Counted from the first letter of the stretch, positions 45,481-54,650 are shown. The stretch: 64,000 bases of DNA from an uncultured Clostridium sp. (GCA_934438135.1 CAKSBP010000005.1:1-64000), one strand, 5' to 3'. The notes: generated from the sequence alone by a model not told the origin. Program-made: numbers and translations.

Positions 45481-46416
45481 TTAAAATAATTTTTTCTTTT
45501 TAAAGATAAAAATACAGACAGCCACAACGGCCACACTTAATGCAATTACTGCAAAATATCCATATTTCCAGGTTAATTCCGGCATATTCTTAAAATTCAT
45601 GCCATACCATCCAACAATCAAAGTCAGCGGAAGAAAAATTGTCGTTACCACTGTAAACATTTTCATAATCATATTCAGATTATAGTTTAAAGAAGCATCC
45701 AGTGCCTCCCTGATATGAATGAGATTTTCAGAAAGAGTCTGGATATTATTAATCAGACGTTCCGTCTTATCAGTAAAAATTTTAAAATATCGAAGATCTT
45801 CATCTTCGAATAAATCATTTTCATTTTCCTGAAGTTCTTCTCCAATATCCATCAACTGATCATAATAGTTTTTAATAATCAATAAATCATTTCGTAAATT
45901 AAAAATATCTTTGTTTAGATTATTATTAAAACAGCCATTTACAATGCTGTGCTCCATATCCATAATATCCCGTTCCGTTTCTTCCAACACACGGTTTCCA
46001 TTAAATAAAAGCCTGTCCAAAATACCATAAATGACTTTTTCGAGCGTTGCATTCTGTCGGAATCTTCCGATGGACTCTACAAACATTTCCTGATAACTGT
46101 CATCCTGATCAATCAGTTTCACAAAAATAAACTGGTTCTTTCGTATAATGAATCCAAGCCTATCCCTTGCTTCATCTAAATCCATAACATTTACAATATT
46201 AATGATCCCAAGGCTGAATTCATCGTATACATCAATGCTGTTCCGAAAATGTGTCTGTTCCTGTTCAAACTCACGGATAATTGCATCTGCAATTTTAAGT
46301 ATTTTTCGATTTTTCTTTAACTCCTCCAACGTAAGATATCCCACACTGATGGTATCGTTTTGAATCTGATCCAGTTTTACTTCATGTATATTGTTATCTT
46401 TTATCTCAAAAAACAT
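45481..46416 (-). CDS. Second CorA-family divalent cation transporter
   Basis: 311 residues. Long cytoplasmic funnel (acidic near ELQENENDLFEDEDLR, about residue 195), then two membrane helices with the YGMNF signature (GWYGMNFKNMPEL near 272) and a KKKKLF end. Sequence differs widely from the CorA at 12853-13788, so this is an old paralogue rather than a recent duplicate. It has no long structured leader. ATG 46416 has only a weak ribosome site (GTGGTG). Probably Mg2+ or another divalent ion. Confidence 0.9.
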   Translation of the reverse strand: MFFEIKDNNIHEVKLDQIQNDTISVGYLTLEELKKNRKILKIADAIIREFEQEQTHFRNSIDVYDEFSLGIINIVNVMDLDEARDRLGFIIRKNQFIFVKLIDQDDSYQEMFVESIGRFRQNATLEKVIYGILDRLLFNGNRVLEETERDIMDMEHSIVNGCFNNNLNKDIFNLRNDLLIIKNYYDQLMDIGEELQENENDLFEDEDLRYFKIFTDKTERLINNIQTLSENLIHIREALDASLNYNLNMIMKMFTVVTTIFLPLTLIVGWYGMNFKNMPELTWKYGYFAVIALSVAVVAVCIFIFKKKKLF

Positions 46417-46513
46417 TTTTTCACCACTTTCTATGGTTTCTCTTCTTCTATTTTACCACGAAAAGCAGTTTTTGAACATGCCCAGACAAATTACATCTTA
46501 GAGAACAGCCACC

Positions 46514-47107
46514 TTAACATGCCTGACATTCTCTCAGTGCACAGTCTTTTATCATTTTTAAAAACATCTGATGAATCCGCAGATCTCCATCTAGTTCTGG
46601 GTGAAAAGATAATCCGATTTGATTCCGATATTGTACACCAACAATATTACCATCTACAACCGATAGAATTTCCACTTCATCAGAGGTGCTTTCAATGTAA
46701 GGTGCACGGATAAATGTCATTGGAACTTTTTCATAGCACCCAAACTTTTCTTCCGTGTAAAAACTGCCAAGCTGTCTGCCATATGCGTTTCTTCGCACTG
46801 TAACCGGAAGCGTACCAAAATAAACATTATCGTCATTGGAAAGTTTTGAAGCCAAAAGAATTAATCCTGCACAAGTTGCCAGAACCGGCATGCCTACCTC
46901 AATTTTCTCTTTTAAAGCATCAAACATATCCAATTCTCTTAACAGTTTTCCCTGAACCGTGCTTTCTCCGCCAGGAAGAATCAGTGCCTGAAACGGCTGT
47001 TCTAAATCCCGTTTCTGCCGCAGCTCGACGTAATCCACACCGAGCTTTTCTAACACTTTTTCATGTTCCAGGAATGCTCCCTGAACTGCCAGCACACCTA
47101 CTATCAT
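46514..47107 (-). CDS. pdxT: Pyridoxal 5'-phosphate synthase glutaminase subunit PdxT
   Basis: 197 residues, class I glutaminase: IGVLAVQGAF start, ILPGGEST near 45, nucleophile Cys in LATCAGLILLA near 79, and the His/Glu pair in LSFHPELDGD near 171. It supplies ammonia from glutamine to PdxS. ATG 47107 sits 1 base after the pdxS stop with GGGGGA upstream, so the two are coupled. Confidence 0.98.
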   Translation of the reverse strand: MIVGVLAVQGAFLEHEKVLEKLGVDYVELRQKRDLEQPFQALILPGGESTVQGKLLRELDMFDALKEKIEVGMPVLATCAGLILLASKLSNDDNVYFGTLPVTVRRNAYGRQLGSFYTEEKFGCYEKVPMTFIRAPYIESTSDEVEILSVVDGNIVGVQYRNQIGLSFHPELDGDLRIHQMFLKMIKDCALRECQAC

Positions 47108-47108
47108 A

Positions 47109-47984
47109 TTATTTCCCCCGTTCTGCCATTAAAAGTGCAATTTCCTGTTCATTAATACCGACCATAGCTTCTCCTAAATCTTCCGAAAGTTCTGCCAGCA
47201 TTTTTGCATCTGTGTAATTTGTAACCGCTTTTACAATTGCCTGAGCACGTTTTGCAGGATTTCCAGATTTGAAAATGCCAGAACCAACGAATACACCTTC
47301 TGCACCTAACTGCATCATTAATGCTGCATCTGCTGGAGTTGCTACACCACCTGCTGCAAAGTTAACAACTGGAAGTTTCTGATTGTCATGGACATAACGA
47401 ACCAGATCATAGGAAACTCTTAAGTCTTTTGCTGCCTGATACAGTTCGTCTTCACTCATAGAAACAAGACGTCTGATTTCCTGATTCATCATTCTCATAT
47501 GACTTACCGCCTGCACAACATCACCTGTTCCTGGTTCACCTTTGGTACGAATCATAGAAGCTCCTTCTTCAATTCTTCTGAGTGCTTCACCTAAATCCTT
47601 TGCACCACATACAAATGGTACTTTAAACTTTGTCTTGTCAATGTGGAAAATATCATCTGCTGGTGATAATACCTCACTTTCATCTATGTAATCAATTTCA
47701 ATTGCCTCTAAAATCTGCGCTTCTGCAAAATGACCAATTCTGCATTTCGCCATAACTGGAATACTGACTGCTTCCTGAATTCCTTTAATCATCTTTGGAT
47801 CGCTCATTCTGGAAACTCCACCTGCTGCCCTGATATCTGCTGGAATTCTCTCTAGTGCCATAACCGCACATGCACCTGCTTCCTGTGCAATCTTCGCCTG
47901 CTCAGGTGTTGTAACATCCATAATAACGCCGCCTTTTAACATCTGTGCCAGTTCCTTATTTAATTCATATCGTTTCTGTTCCAT
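47109..47984 (-). CDS. pdxS: Pyridoxal 5'-phosphate synthase subunit PdxS
   Basis: 291 residues, among the most conserved bacterial proteins. Barrel motifs visible: GGVIMDVTTPEQAKIAQEAG, VSIPVMAKCRIGHFAEAQ with the substrate Lys, and FGGxGxATPADAA-like FAAGGVATPADAALM. It condenses ribose 5-phosphate, glyceraldehyde 3-phosphate and ammonia to PLP directly. ATG 47984 with GGAGG upstream; a 5-residue TTG extension is discarded. Divergent from pdxR. Confidence 0.98.
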   Translation of the reverse strand: MEQKRYELNKELAQMLKGGVIMDVTTPEQAKIAQEAGACAVMALERIPADIRAAGGVSRMSDPKMIKGIQEAVSIPVMAKCRIGHFAEAQILEAIEIDYIDESEVLSPADDIFHIDKTKFKVPFVCGAKDLGEALRRIEEGASMIRTKGEPGTGDVVQAVSHMRMMNQEIRRLVSMSEDELYQAAKDLRVSYDLVRYVHDNQKLPVVNFAAGGVATPADAALMMQLGAEGVFVGSGIFKSGNPAKRAQAIVKAVTNYTDAKMLAELSEDLGEAMVGINEQEIALLMAERGK

Positions 47985-48012
47985 ATCTTCTTCCTCCAAT
48001 TTTTCTATTGAA

Positions 48013-48039
48013 TTCTCTGCTTAATTTTGTTCTCTGCTT
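48013..48039. promoter_or_regulatory. Direct repeats in the pdxS-pdxR intergenic region
   Basis: Two identical TTCTCTGCTT copies (48013-48022 and 48030-48039), start-to-start 17 bases. MocR/PdxR regulators bind direct repeats, so this is the best candidate operator. On the minus strand it lies just downstream of the likely pdxS -10 TATAAT (about 48060). A separate inverted repeat AAACTGG (48069-48075)/CCAGTTT (48114-48120) lies nearer pdxR. Confidence 0.5.
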
Positions 48040-48137
48040 TACAAAAAATCTACCATTGATTATAATAGAAACTGGTCATATTTAAATATTCAAATTAGAA
48101 AGATTTTATATATCCAGTTTAAAAGGAGATTTCACAT

Positions 48138-49535
48138 ATGTTAACCTATTCATTTGAAAACATAGGGTCAGAAAGCCTGTATGAATATTTGTACCGGCGG
48201 ATAAAAGAAGATATTTTAAGCAAAAAACTTCAGGTCGGAGACCGTCTTCCCTCCAAACGAAGCTTTGCAAAGCACCTAAACATCAGTGTTATTACGGTGG
48301 AAAGTGCTTATTCCCAGCTTCAGGTAGAAGGCTATATTTACTCAATTCCCAAAAAAGGATACTTTGTATCTGACCTTGACCAGAATGAATTTGTACATAA
48401 GACCAGACACTCTCAGACTATTCTGAAACAAGATAAAAAGGAACCTTATTTTGTGGATTTTGCAAGTAATACGATTCATCCAGATAATTTTCCCTTTCCT
48501 ACCTGGACAAAACTTATGCGGGAAATTATCGCCCATGAACCCGGTGAAAACCTGTTAACTTCCGCACCTGCTGGTGGTATTACTGCTTTGAAACATGCTA
48601 TATCCGAACATTTATATGAATTTCGTGGTATGTCTGTCTCACCAGAACAGATTATTATCGGTGCTGGAACCGAATATATTTACAATCTATTAATCCAGCT
48701 GCTTGGACATAACAATGTGTTTGCCGTAGAAAATCCAGGATATCAGAAAATAAGTAAGGTTTATGAAAAGAATGCCGTTTCCTGCTGCCATATTCCAATG
48801 GATAAGGACGGTATCTCCGTAAAAGAGTTACAGAAAAGCCAAGCTGACATCGTCCACCTATCTCCATCCCACCATTTTCCAACCGGTATTGTGGTTCCAA
48901 TCAGCAGACGTTATGATTTATTAAGCTGGGCTTCCCAAAGAGAAAACAGATATATTATTGAGGATGATTATGACTGTGAATTCCGTCTGTATGGAAAACC
49001 AATTCCTACCTTACAGAGCATTGATGTGATGGAAAAAGTCATTTACATGAATACCTTTACGAAAAGCCTTGCACCATCCTTTCGTATTGCTTATATGGTA
49101 CTTCCAAAGCACCTGCTTCATATCTTTCAACATGAACTAAGCTTTTATTCTTGTACTGTTTCCAATATCGAGCAGTACACCCTTGCAGCATTTATTGAAC
49201 AAGGCTATTTTGAAAAACATATTAACCGTATGCGGATTTATTATCGCACCAAACGGGATAAATTGATTAAACTGTTAAAAAACAGTACTCTCGCTCCTTT
49301 TATTACTTTATCCGAAGAAGATTCCGGACTTCATTTTCTTATGGAATTAAAAACAGAACGCACAGACGAAGAATTAATAGAACGTGCCCGAATCCAGGGA
49401 ATCCGTATCCGCTGTCTGTCTCAGTTCTATTATAAAGACACACCAAGAAAAGAACATATACTAATTGTAAGCTACGCCGGCATAGAAGAGACAAAAATGG
49501 AAGAAGCCGTACACAGGTTAGAATGTCTTTTATAG
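48138..49535 (+). CDS. pdxR: PdxR, MocR-family regulator of vitamin B6 synthesis
   Basis: 465 residues. N-terminal GntR-type winged helix (LYEYLYRRIKEDILSKKL and QVGDRLPSKRSFAKHL, about residues 12-80) fused to a fold-type I aminotransferase domain. The PLP Lys is Lys309 in TFTKSLAPSFRIAYM; the aspartate that pairs with the pyridine ring is in IEDDYDCEFR near 277. Such proteins sense PLP and activate pdxST; the divergent placement next to pdxST supports that. ATG 48138 with AAAAGGAG. Confidence 0.93.
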   Translation: MLTYSFENIGSESLYEYLYRRIKEDILSKKLQVGDRLPSKRSFAKHLNISVITVESAYSQLQVEGYIYSIPKKGYFVSDLDQNEFVHKTRHSQTILKQDKKEPYFVDFASNTIHPDNFPFPTWTKLMREIIAHEPGENLLTSAPAGGITALKHAISEHLYEFRGMSVSPEQIIIGAGTEYIYNLLIQLLGHNNVFAVENPGYQKISKVYEKNAVSCCHIPMDKDGISVKELQKSQADIVHLSPSHHFPTGIVVPISRRYDLLSWASQRENRYIIEDDYDCEFRLYGKPIPTLQSIDVMEKVIYMNTFTKSLAPSFRIAYMVLPKHLLHIFQHELSFYSCTVSNIEQYTLAAFIEQGYFEKHINRMRIYYRTKRDKLIKLLKNSTLAPFITLSEEDSGLHFLMELKTERTDEELIERARIQGIRIRCLSQFYYKDTPRKEHILIVSYAGIEETKMEEAVHRLECLL

Positions 49536-49575
49536 AAAACATTTACTGCATCATTTGACGATTCGCACATTCTAC

Positions 49576-49624
49576 AGTCCCTGTTCAAAAGTGATAATCC
49601 ATCACAAAATAAACTTCAGGGACT
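49576..49624. repeat. Nested inverted repeats between converging pdxR and the activase gene
   Basis: Outer arms AGTCCCTG (49576-49583) and CAGGGACT (49617-49624) enclose an inner hairpin GTGAT (49591-49595)/ATCAC (49601-49605). No T-run follows, so it may not be a classical terminator though it lies where one is expected. Confidence 0.5.
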
Positions 49625-49649
49625 ACATCTAAGCAGACAGATATCTCCC

Positions 49650-51353
49650 TTATTTTTCCATTAATTGTTCCAAGCCGTATAAGGCTGCTCCGGCTGCACC
49701 AACAATTTCCGGCTCATTACAGATATAAAGCTTACTCTTAATTTTTTCCTCTACTGCCTTTACTACACCAGGATTCTTTGCAACTCCTCCTGTCATCATA
49801 AATGTTCCTTCCAATCCAACACGCTTCATTAGAGAATATCCTTTGGATGCAATGGATTTGTGAATTCCATGAGCAATATCGCACTTCTCTTTATTCTGAG
49901 CAATCAAAGAAATTACCTCTGACTCTGCAAAAACAGAACACATACTGCTGATATCAATATCTTCTTTCCATTCCAAAGAAATCGGACCTAATTCACTAAT
50001 ATCAATTTCCAAGGTTCTTGCCATCATTTCCAAAAAACGTCCGGTTCCCGCAGCACATTTATCATTCATAACGAAATCTTTTACTTCGCCTTTTTCATTT
50101 AATTTAATTGCCTTGCTGTCCTGACCGCCGATATCCAGAATCGTTCTCACCTCTGGATTAAAATAGTGGGCACCCTTTCCATGGCAGCTGATTTCTGTAA
50201 CGGTTTCATCCGCAAATGGAATACTGACTCTTCCATATCCGGTGGAAATAATAATATCGATATCCTCCTGCTTTAAATTGGCTTTCTTCAATACACATTC
50301 TAAAATCCGCTCTGCACTTTCACCACTCTTTGCACCCGTTCTTACTACATCAAATGCAACAATCTTTTTCTCCTGATCAAGAATGACTGCGTTGGTGGAT
50401 GTGGAGCCACTGTCAATTCCCATGCTGTACATTTTAGTTCCCTCCTCTTTTCTCTTTCTTCTCTGATTTTTTATAATACCATTTGCCACGCGAAGGGATT
50501 CTAAAAATGCCTCTACTCTGGTTCGAATCTGTCCTTCACACTGTCTGGTGGAATCTGTTTCTACTAAAATGACTGGTATCTTATCCAGCTTTTTCTTAAG
50601 CCAGGTATATTCATAGGAATAAGAATCACAGAACTGAACCGTATGATAAATAATTCCGTCTAACTGGTCTTCAAATCCTTTTACGTACTCTTCCCGGTTT
50701 ACTGCCTTTTCCATACGCATACATGGAATCTGATTTAACAGCCTGTCTGCATAAGAATGAAATACATCTTTTTTATCAATTTGAAAATCACGGCTGATTC
50801 CTGTACAGGTTAAATTAAACAAAACTTCTGCATTCTGTTCTTCCAATACCTTCAGAATGCTTTTACTTGCTCTGGCTCCCATTACACCAACACGTAGTTT
50901 CCGTTCTCTGTTCTCTGGTCTTTTCTCTTCCGGCTGCCGTTTCTGTTCCAAAATCTTTTTCAATGCCTGCTCTAATTCTTTTTCAGCCCAGGTCTTTCCG
51001 GTAAACTCTTCATAGGCTTTCCACATTTCCCGAATCCGTTTTTCATAAATAGAAATGGAAAAATCGTTTACAATCCGTGGAATATCTAGAATATAAACAA
51101 ATTTATCTGGACAAAGTTCTTTTACTACATCATAAAGCCGACGGATACTGTCACAGCATGCAGTCAATACAATACCATCATACTTTTTATCCAAAATATC
51201 TTCCAAGGCTCCTTTTGCATAGGAGCAGAGATTTGGATGCAGATATGTATCTGCTTTCACAAAGCTGGTTACTTCTGGTGAAATCCGCTGTACTTCTTCT
51301 CCCATTGCCTCAAACAATTCAATTGGGGTATATTTGCACACAAATCCTATCAT
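49650..51353 (-). CDS. Fusion of a 2-hydroxyacyl-CoA dehydratase-D-like domain with an Fe-S activase
   Basis: 567 residues. Residues 1 to about 310 resemble the HgdB/DCCP subunit fold, with Cys motifs LCSYAKGAL near 49 and TACCDS near 65. Residues from about 317 (MYSMGIDSGSTSTNAV) form a BcrA/BadF/HgdC-type ATPase with DIGGQDSKAIK, the two cluster cysteines in NDKCAAGTGRF and SSMCSVFAESEV, and MTGGVAKN. The activase uses ATP to push single electrons to its partner at very low potential. ATG 51353; the gene is 1 base after the next dehydratase-like gene. Activase and D-like domain are usually separate proteins, so the fusion is notable. Confidence 0.85.
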   Translation of the reverse strand: MIGFVCKYTPIELFEAMGEEVQRISPEVTSFVKADTYLHPNLCSYAKGALEDILDKKYDGIVLTACCDSIRRLYDVVKELCPDKFVYILDIPRIVNDFSISIYEKRIREMWKAYEEFTGKTWAEKELEQALKKILEQKRQPEEKRPENRERKLRVGVMGARASKSILKVLEEQNAEVLFNLTCTGISRDFQIDKKDVFHSYADRLLNQIPCMRMEKAVNREEYVKGFEDQLDGIIYHTVQFCDSYSYEYTWLKKKLDKIPVILVETDSTRQCEGQIRTRVEAFLESLRVANGIIKNQRRKRKEEGTKMYSMGIDSGSTSTNAVILDQEKKIVAFDVVRTGAKSGESAERILECVLKKANLKQEDIDIIISTGYGRVSIPFADETVTEISCHGKGAHYFNPEVRTILDIGGQDSKAIKLNEKGEVKDFVMNDKCAAGTGRFLEMMARTLEIDISELGPISLEWKEDIDISSMCSVFAESEVISLIAQNKEKCDIAHGIHKSIASKGYSLMKRVGLEGTFMMTGGVAKNPGVVKAVEEKIKSKLYICNEPEIVGAAGAALYGLEQLMEK

Positions 51354-51354
51354 A

Positions 51355-52623
51355 TTAGGAAACCTCCTCGTTTATCAATTCTAGAAATGCCTCCAAACGG
51401 GTTTTGATCTGTCCATCATGACTGTTTCTCCGATCCATGGCATCTCCATCCAAAATCAGTGTTGGAATGTCTTTCTTCTGCATTGCTTCTTTGAGCATCA
51501 CACTTCCTCCAGAAGACTGTTTGCATCCCCAATGACAGAAATTAATGACGGCATCTGGTTCCAGTTCATCCACCAGTTCCGATACTCTGTCAATTTTTCG
51601 TTCATAAGAACCATTATATAAATTGTGTACCATTTTCTTTGCCAAAGACCATATTGGTTTTTCTATATCCAGCGGCTGCATATAATCAATTACCGTATCA
51701 TTGGCAATCACCTGATACTTTTCATTGGCGTTAAAATACTGCTTTAATGTTTCCTGATAATAAGGAAGTAAATGTACCCATAAAATCTTCTTTCCGGTAA
51801 ACTTCGGATATTTTCGAATATCGTCTTTCATAAAACGGAATAAATCCAATACTTCTTTGGTTCCAATATCCAGATGTGTTGCAAACAGCATATAAAGCTG
51901 CGCTGTTAAAGAGCCCGGATACCAAATGGATTTCTGTAACTCTAAAAATTCCTTTAAATACTCTTTTGACTGGTTTTCCCGTTCCAGCGTATGTTTTAGT
52001 TCGCTTCGATCTAATTTTTTATGATATTTATCTTCCAACTGTTTAATCATCTCTTCTAACTGTAGTTCAACATAACGAACAGCATCTTCTCCTGTATCAT
52101 ACGGAATATCCAGTAGACAGAAATCGATATTCTTTTCTTTACAAAGATAGCGGAATGTATTTAGATTCCCATCGCAGGTCAGAGACGTCGTCACTGCAAA
52201 AGATGGAACTGGAATGGCTCCTGCATCTACTGCACCAATAAATCCTTTGTGATAAGAACACAGAGTCGGTGCAATTCCTTCGCTCTGTGCATAATCGATA
52301 AAATAATCCTCACATTGCATTCCTGATAAAAAGGAAGCAAAACACTCAATTGAAACTGAATTTAAACCAAAACACCGAAACAGCTCTACCGGAGCAAAAA
52401 TATTTCCCCAGACATAAGTTTCTGGATGTTTCAATGCTTTTGTAGTCATCTGCATTACAAGATGTTCTAATTTCTGATAACCATGTGCCAGGCTTTTATT
52501 GGGTAATAATCCTGTTTTAAACTGATTTGCCCGAATTCCTACCTGAATCATTTTCCAGCTCCGCTCTGGTTTTTCTTGGGCTGTCTTTTTGATAAACTTT
52601 CCATAAGTCTGTATAACGTTCAT
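51355..52623 (-). CDS. 2-hydroxyacyl-CoA dehydratase subunit D / double-cubane cluster protein-like
   Basis: 422 residues of the HgdB/BcrB/DCCP superfamily. Cysteines expected to bind the Fe-S cluster are kept: LCSYHKGF near 122, TSLTCDGN near 148 and NFCHWGCKQSSGG near 362. No CoA-transferase, enoyl-CoA or hydroxyacyl dehydrogenase gene is near, which argues against a simple 2-hydroxyacid fermentation operon and for a DCCP-type reductase. ATG 52623 with AAGGAG. A consensus promoter lies upstream and the fused activase follows. Confidence 0.85.
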   Translation of the reverse strand: MNVIQTYGKFIKKTAQEKPERSWKMIQVGIRANQFKTGLLPNKSLAHGYQKLEHLVMQMTTKALKHPETYVWGNIFAPVELFRCFGLNSVSIECFASFLSGMQCEDYFIDYAQSEGIAPTLCSYHKGFIGAVDAGAIPVPSFAVTTSLTCDGNLNTFRYLCKEKNIDFCLLDIPYDTGEDAVRYVELQLEEMIKQLEDKYHKKLDRSELKHTLERENQSKEYLKEFLELQKSIWYPGSLTAQLYMLFATHLDIGTKEVLDLFRFMKDDIRKYPKFTGKKILWVHLLPYYQETLKQYFNANEKYQVIANDTVIDYMQPLDIEKPIWSLAKKMVHNLYNGSYERKIDRVSELVDELEPDAVINFCHWGCKQSSGGSVMLKEAMQKKDIPTLILDGDAMDRRNSHDGQIKTRLEAFLELINEEVS

Positions 52624-52641
52624 AACTGTGCTCCTTACCTT

Positions 52642-52716
52642 CGGCTCGAAGCCGTAATTTTGTATAGAATGGAAATCTTCAATCAGTAATTATAATCCTC
52701 TGAAATTTGATGTCAA
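52642..52716 (-). promoter_or_regulatory. Promoter and leader hairpin of the dehydratase-like operon
   Basis: TTGACA (52711-52716), 16-base spacer, TATAAT (52689-52694). In the leader a tight hairpin CGGCT/AGCCG (52650-52654 with 52642-52646, 3-base loop) sits just before the ribosome site. Confidence 0.7.
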
Positions 52717-52722
52717 GGATCG

Positions 52723-52751
52723 AAAAAAGCCAGATTAACTTTAAATCTGGC
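52723..52751 (-). terminator. Terminator after tyrS
   Basis: Stem GCCAGATT/AATCTGGC (52744-52751 with 52729-52736) with a 7-base loop, then TTTTTT on the minus strand, directly before the next promoter. Confidence 0.88.
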
Positions 52752-52773
52752 CTTCCATCCTCTTTATGGAATT

Positions 52774-54000
52774 TTATTCTGTAAATTTTCCAACATAGTA
52801 TTTCTTCTTACCACGGCGGATTACGATGATATCTTCACCTAAAATGCAGCTCTTATCAATATTGAATTCTAAATCTTTCACTACTTCACCATTGATGGAA
52901 ATAGAACCTGCTGTTACAAATTCTCTTGCTTCTCTCTTGGAAGAACAGATTTTAGCAGCAGCAAGTACATCAACGATATTTCCTTCCTTACATTCAAATG
53001 TTGGTACACCATTTAAGCATACTAACAAATCTTTCACAGGAATTTCTTTGATATTTCCTTTAAACAGATTTTCACTGATTTTTACTGCATTCTCGTACTC
53101 TTCTTCGCCGTGAAGGTCTGTAACGATTTCTTTCGCTAATGTCTTCTGGGCAATTCTTAAATGAGGTGCTTCGTTATGCTGTTTTTCAATCTCTTCAATT
53201 TCTTCTTTTGAAAGGAATGTCAGTTTCTTTAAGTACTCGATTACTTTGGAATCTTCTGCATTTAACAGGAACTGATACAATTCGTAAGGAGATGTCTTCT
53301 CTTTATCCAGCCAGATTGCATTTCCTTCACTCTTACCAAACTTCACACCTCTTGAATCAGTAATCAATGGCATAGTGAACGCATACACTTCCTCACCGCT
53401 CGTCTTACGAACTAATTCCACACCAGTTGTAATGTTACCCCACTGATCAGAACCAGCAACTTGAAGGTCAACGCCCATTGTTTCATGCAGATGTTTGAAA
53501 TCAAGACCCTGAATGAGCATATAAGAAAATTCTGCATAAGAAATACCAGATTCCATCTGTCTTCTAACCAGGTCTTTGTTTAACATGTAACCTACGTTAA
53601 TATATTTTCCATAATCACGGAAGAAATCAATAACAGTCAGATCTTTTACCCAATCATAGTTATTTACTACTTCGTAAGGGAAAATCTTCTGAATCTGTTC
53701 TTTTAATTTTAAAAAGTTCTGTTCTACTACTTTCTTGTCAGCAAGTTTACGTTCTGTAGTTCCTCTTGGATCACCGATTAACGCAGTCGCTCCTCCGACA
53801 AGGATAATTGGGTGATGGCCTGCTTTTGCAAGTCTTCTCGTAATTAAAAATGATGAATAATGTCCCAGATGCAGACTGTCTGCTGTAGGGTCTGTTCCAA
53901 TATAGAAAGAAATGCTTTCGTTATTTAATTTATCGATAAGCTCTGGACTAGTAATATCCTGAATAAGACCCCTCCATTTTAATTCATCATATAATTTCAT
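52774..54000 (-). CDS. tyrS: Tyrosyl-tRNA synthetase
   Basis: 408 residues, normal length. Class I motifs: the HIGH-type DSLHLGHYSS near residue 40 and KMSKS-type VKFGKSEGN near 228; a C-terminal S4 RNA-binding domain (SISINGEVVKDLEF) is complete. ATG 54000 with TTAGGAGG. No T-box signature was found in the leader, although tyrS genes of Firmicutes often have one. Confidence 0.98.
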   Translation of the reverse strand: MKLYDELKWRGLIQDITSPELIDKLNNESISFYIGTDPTADSLHLGHYSSFLITRRLAKAGHHPIILVGGATALIGDPRGTTERKLADKKVVEQNFLKLKEQIQKIFPYEVVNNYDWVKDLTVIDFFRDYGKYINVGYMLNKDLVRRQMESGISYAEFSYMLIQGLDFKHLHETMGVDLQVAGSDQWGNITTGVELVRKTSGEEVYAFTMPLITDSRGVKFGKSEGNAIWLDKEKTSPYELYQFLLNAEDSKVIEYLKKLTFLSKEEIEEIEKQHNEAPHLRIAQKTLAKEIVTDLHGEEEYENAVKISENLFKGNIKEIPVKDLLVCLNGVPTFECKEGNIVDVLAAAKICSSKREAREFVTAGSISINGEVVKDLEFNIDKSCILGEDIIVIRRGKKKYYVGKFTE

Positions 54001-54122
54001 AATTTGCCTCCTAACTGTCCCAGAAAGCTTCTTTCTGCCATCCGAAACATGTTCTCTTATAGTGTGAAGAACGCTTCAAAGCCACGTTTCACCTTTTCTT
54101 CATATTATATTCATTTTATTAT
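54001..54122 (-). promoter_or_regulatory. tyrS leader and likely promoter
   Basis: A TATAAT lies near 54107 with TTTGTT-like bases 16 upstream. The roughly 100-base leader can form a GTGAA/TTCAC stem and an AGAAAG/CTTTCT stem, and contains a 17-codon ORF (MFRMAERSFLG...) whose TGA overlaps the tyrS ATG. No T-box GGTGG-type antiterminator sequence is seen. Confidence 0.35.
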
Positions 54123-54180
54123 GATAACAAAAAATGGTGGAATGTACAACTGTTTTGTTTGAAATGGACAGAAGCAAAAG

Positions 54181-54639
54181 TTATTTTGATGCATTAAGAC
54201 CTTTAGTGTAAAGAATACGGACAATATCCATGAGTTTCTGAGAAGAAAAAACTTTTCTTAATTTACTCTCGAACTCTAGTTTACTATAACACATATCCCC
54301 TTGGTAAATCCTTTTAAGCACCTCATGAAATTTTTTATCATCTGTAATCATTACTGGATAAATTCTCTCCAATGAAGAATACAATACAAATACCGTTTTT
54401 GAGTAATTATCCAAATTAGGCACTACAATATCATAACGTGTTGCAAGAGTAAAATTATATTCACTCTTATCCTCTACATGCACAACATCTGTTTTGACAT
54501 GTAAAATTCCATGTGTCTTTCTTTTAAGCAGCTCTAGCTGCTGCTTTAAAATCAGATCTGGCATATCCTGCGCAACTTCTAATTCGTTTATATCTTTAAA
54601 CCCCCATAAATCTTGTTGATTAAATTTCTCATTTTCCAT
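54181..54639 (-). CDS. Uncharacterised protein
   Basis: 152 residues, not recognised. Soluble, mixed alpha/beta in appearance, with a Lys/Leu-rich helix near 30-43 (LILKQQLELLKRKTHG), beta-like strands through the middle (NFTLATRYDIVVPNL) and a charged helical end. ATG 54639 with AAGGAGG. It follows the EEP-domain gene by 11 bases, so the two are probably one operon. Base composition looks more AT-rich than that of tyrS. Confidence 0.72.
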   Translation of the reverse strand: MENEKFNQQDLWGFKDINELEVAQDMPDLILKQQLELLKRKTHGILHVKTDVVHVEDKSEYNFTLATRYDIVVPNLDNYSKTVFVLYSSLERIYPVMITDDKKFHEVLKRIYQGDMCYSKLEFESKLRKVFSSQKLMDIVRILYTKGLNASK

Positions 54640-54650
54640 AGTTATCCTCC

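Noticed and set aside
54001..54180. T-box leader for tyrS
   Set aside because: No GGTGGNACCGCG-type T-box sequence, no AGAAAGT-type stem I pattern and too short a leader.
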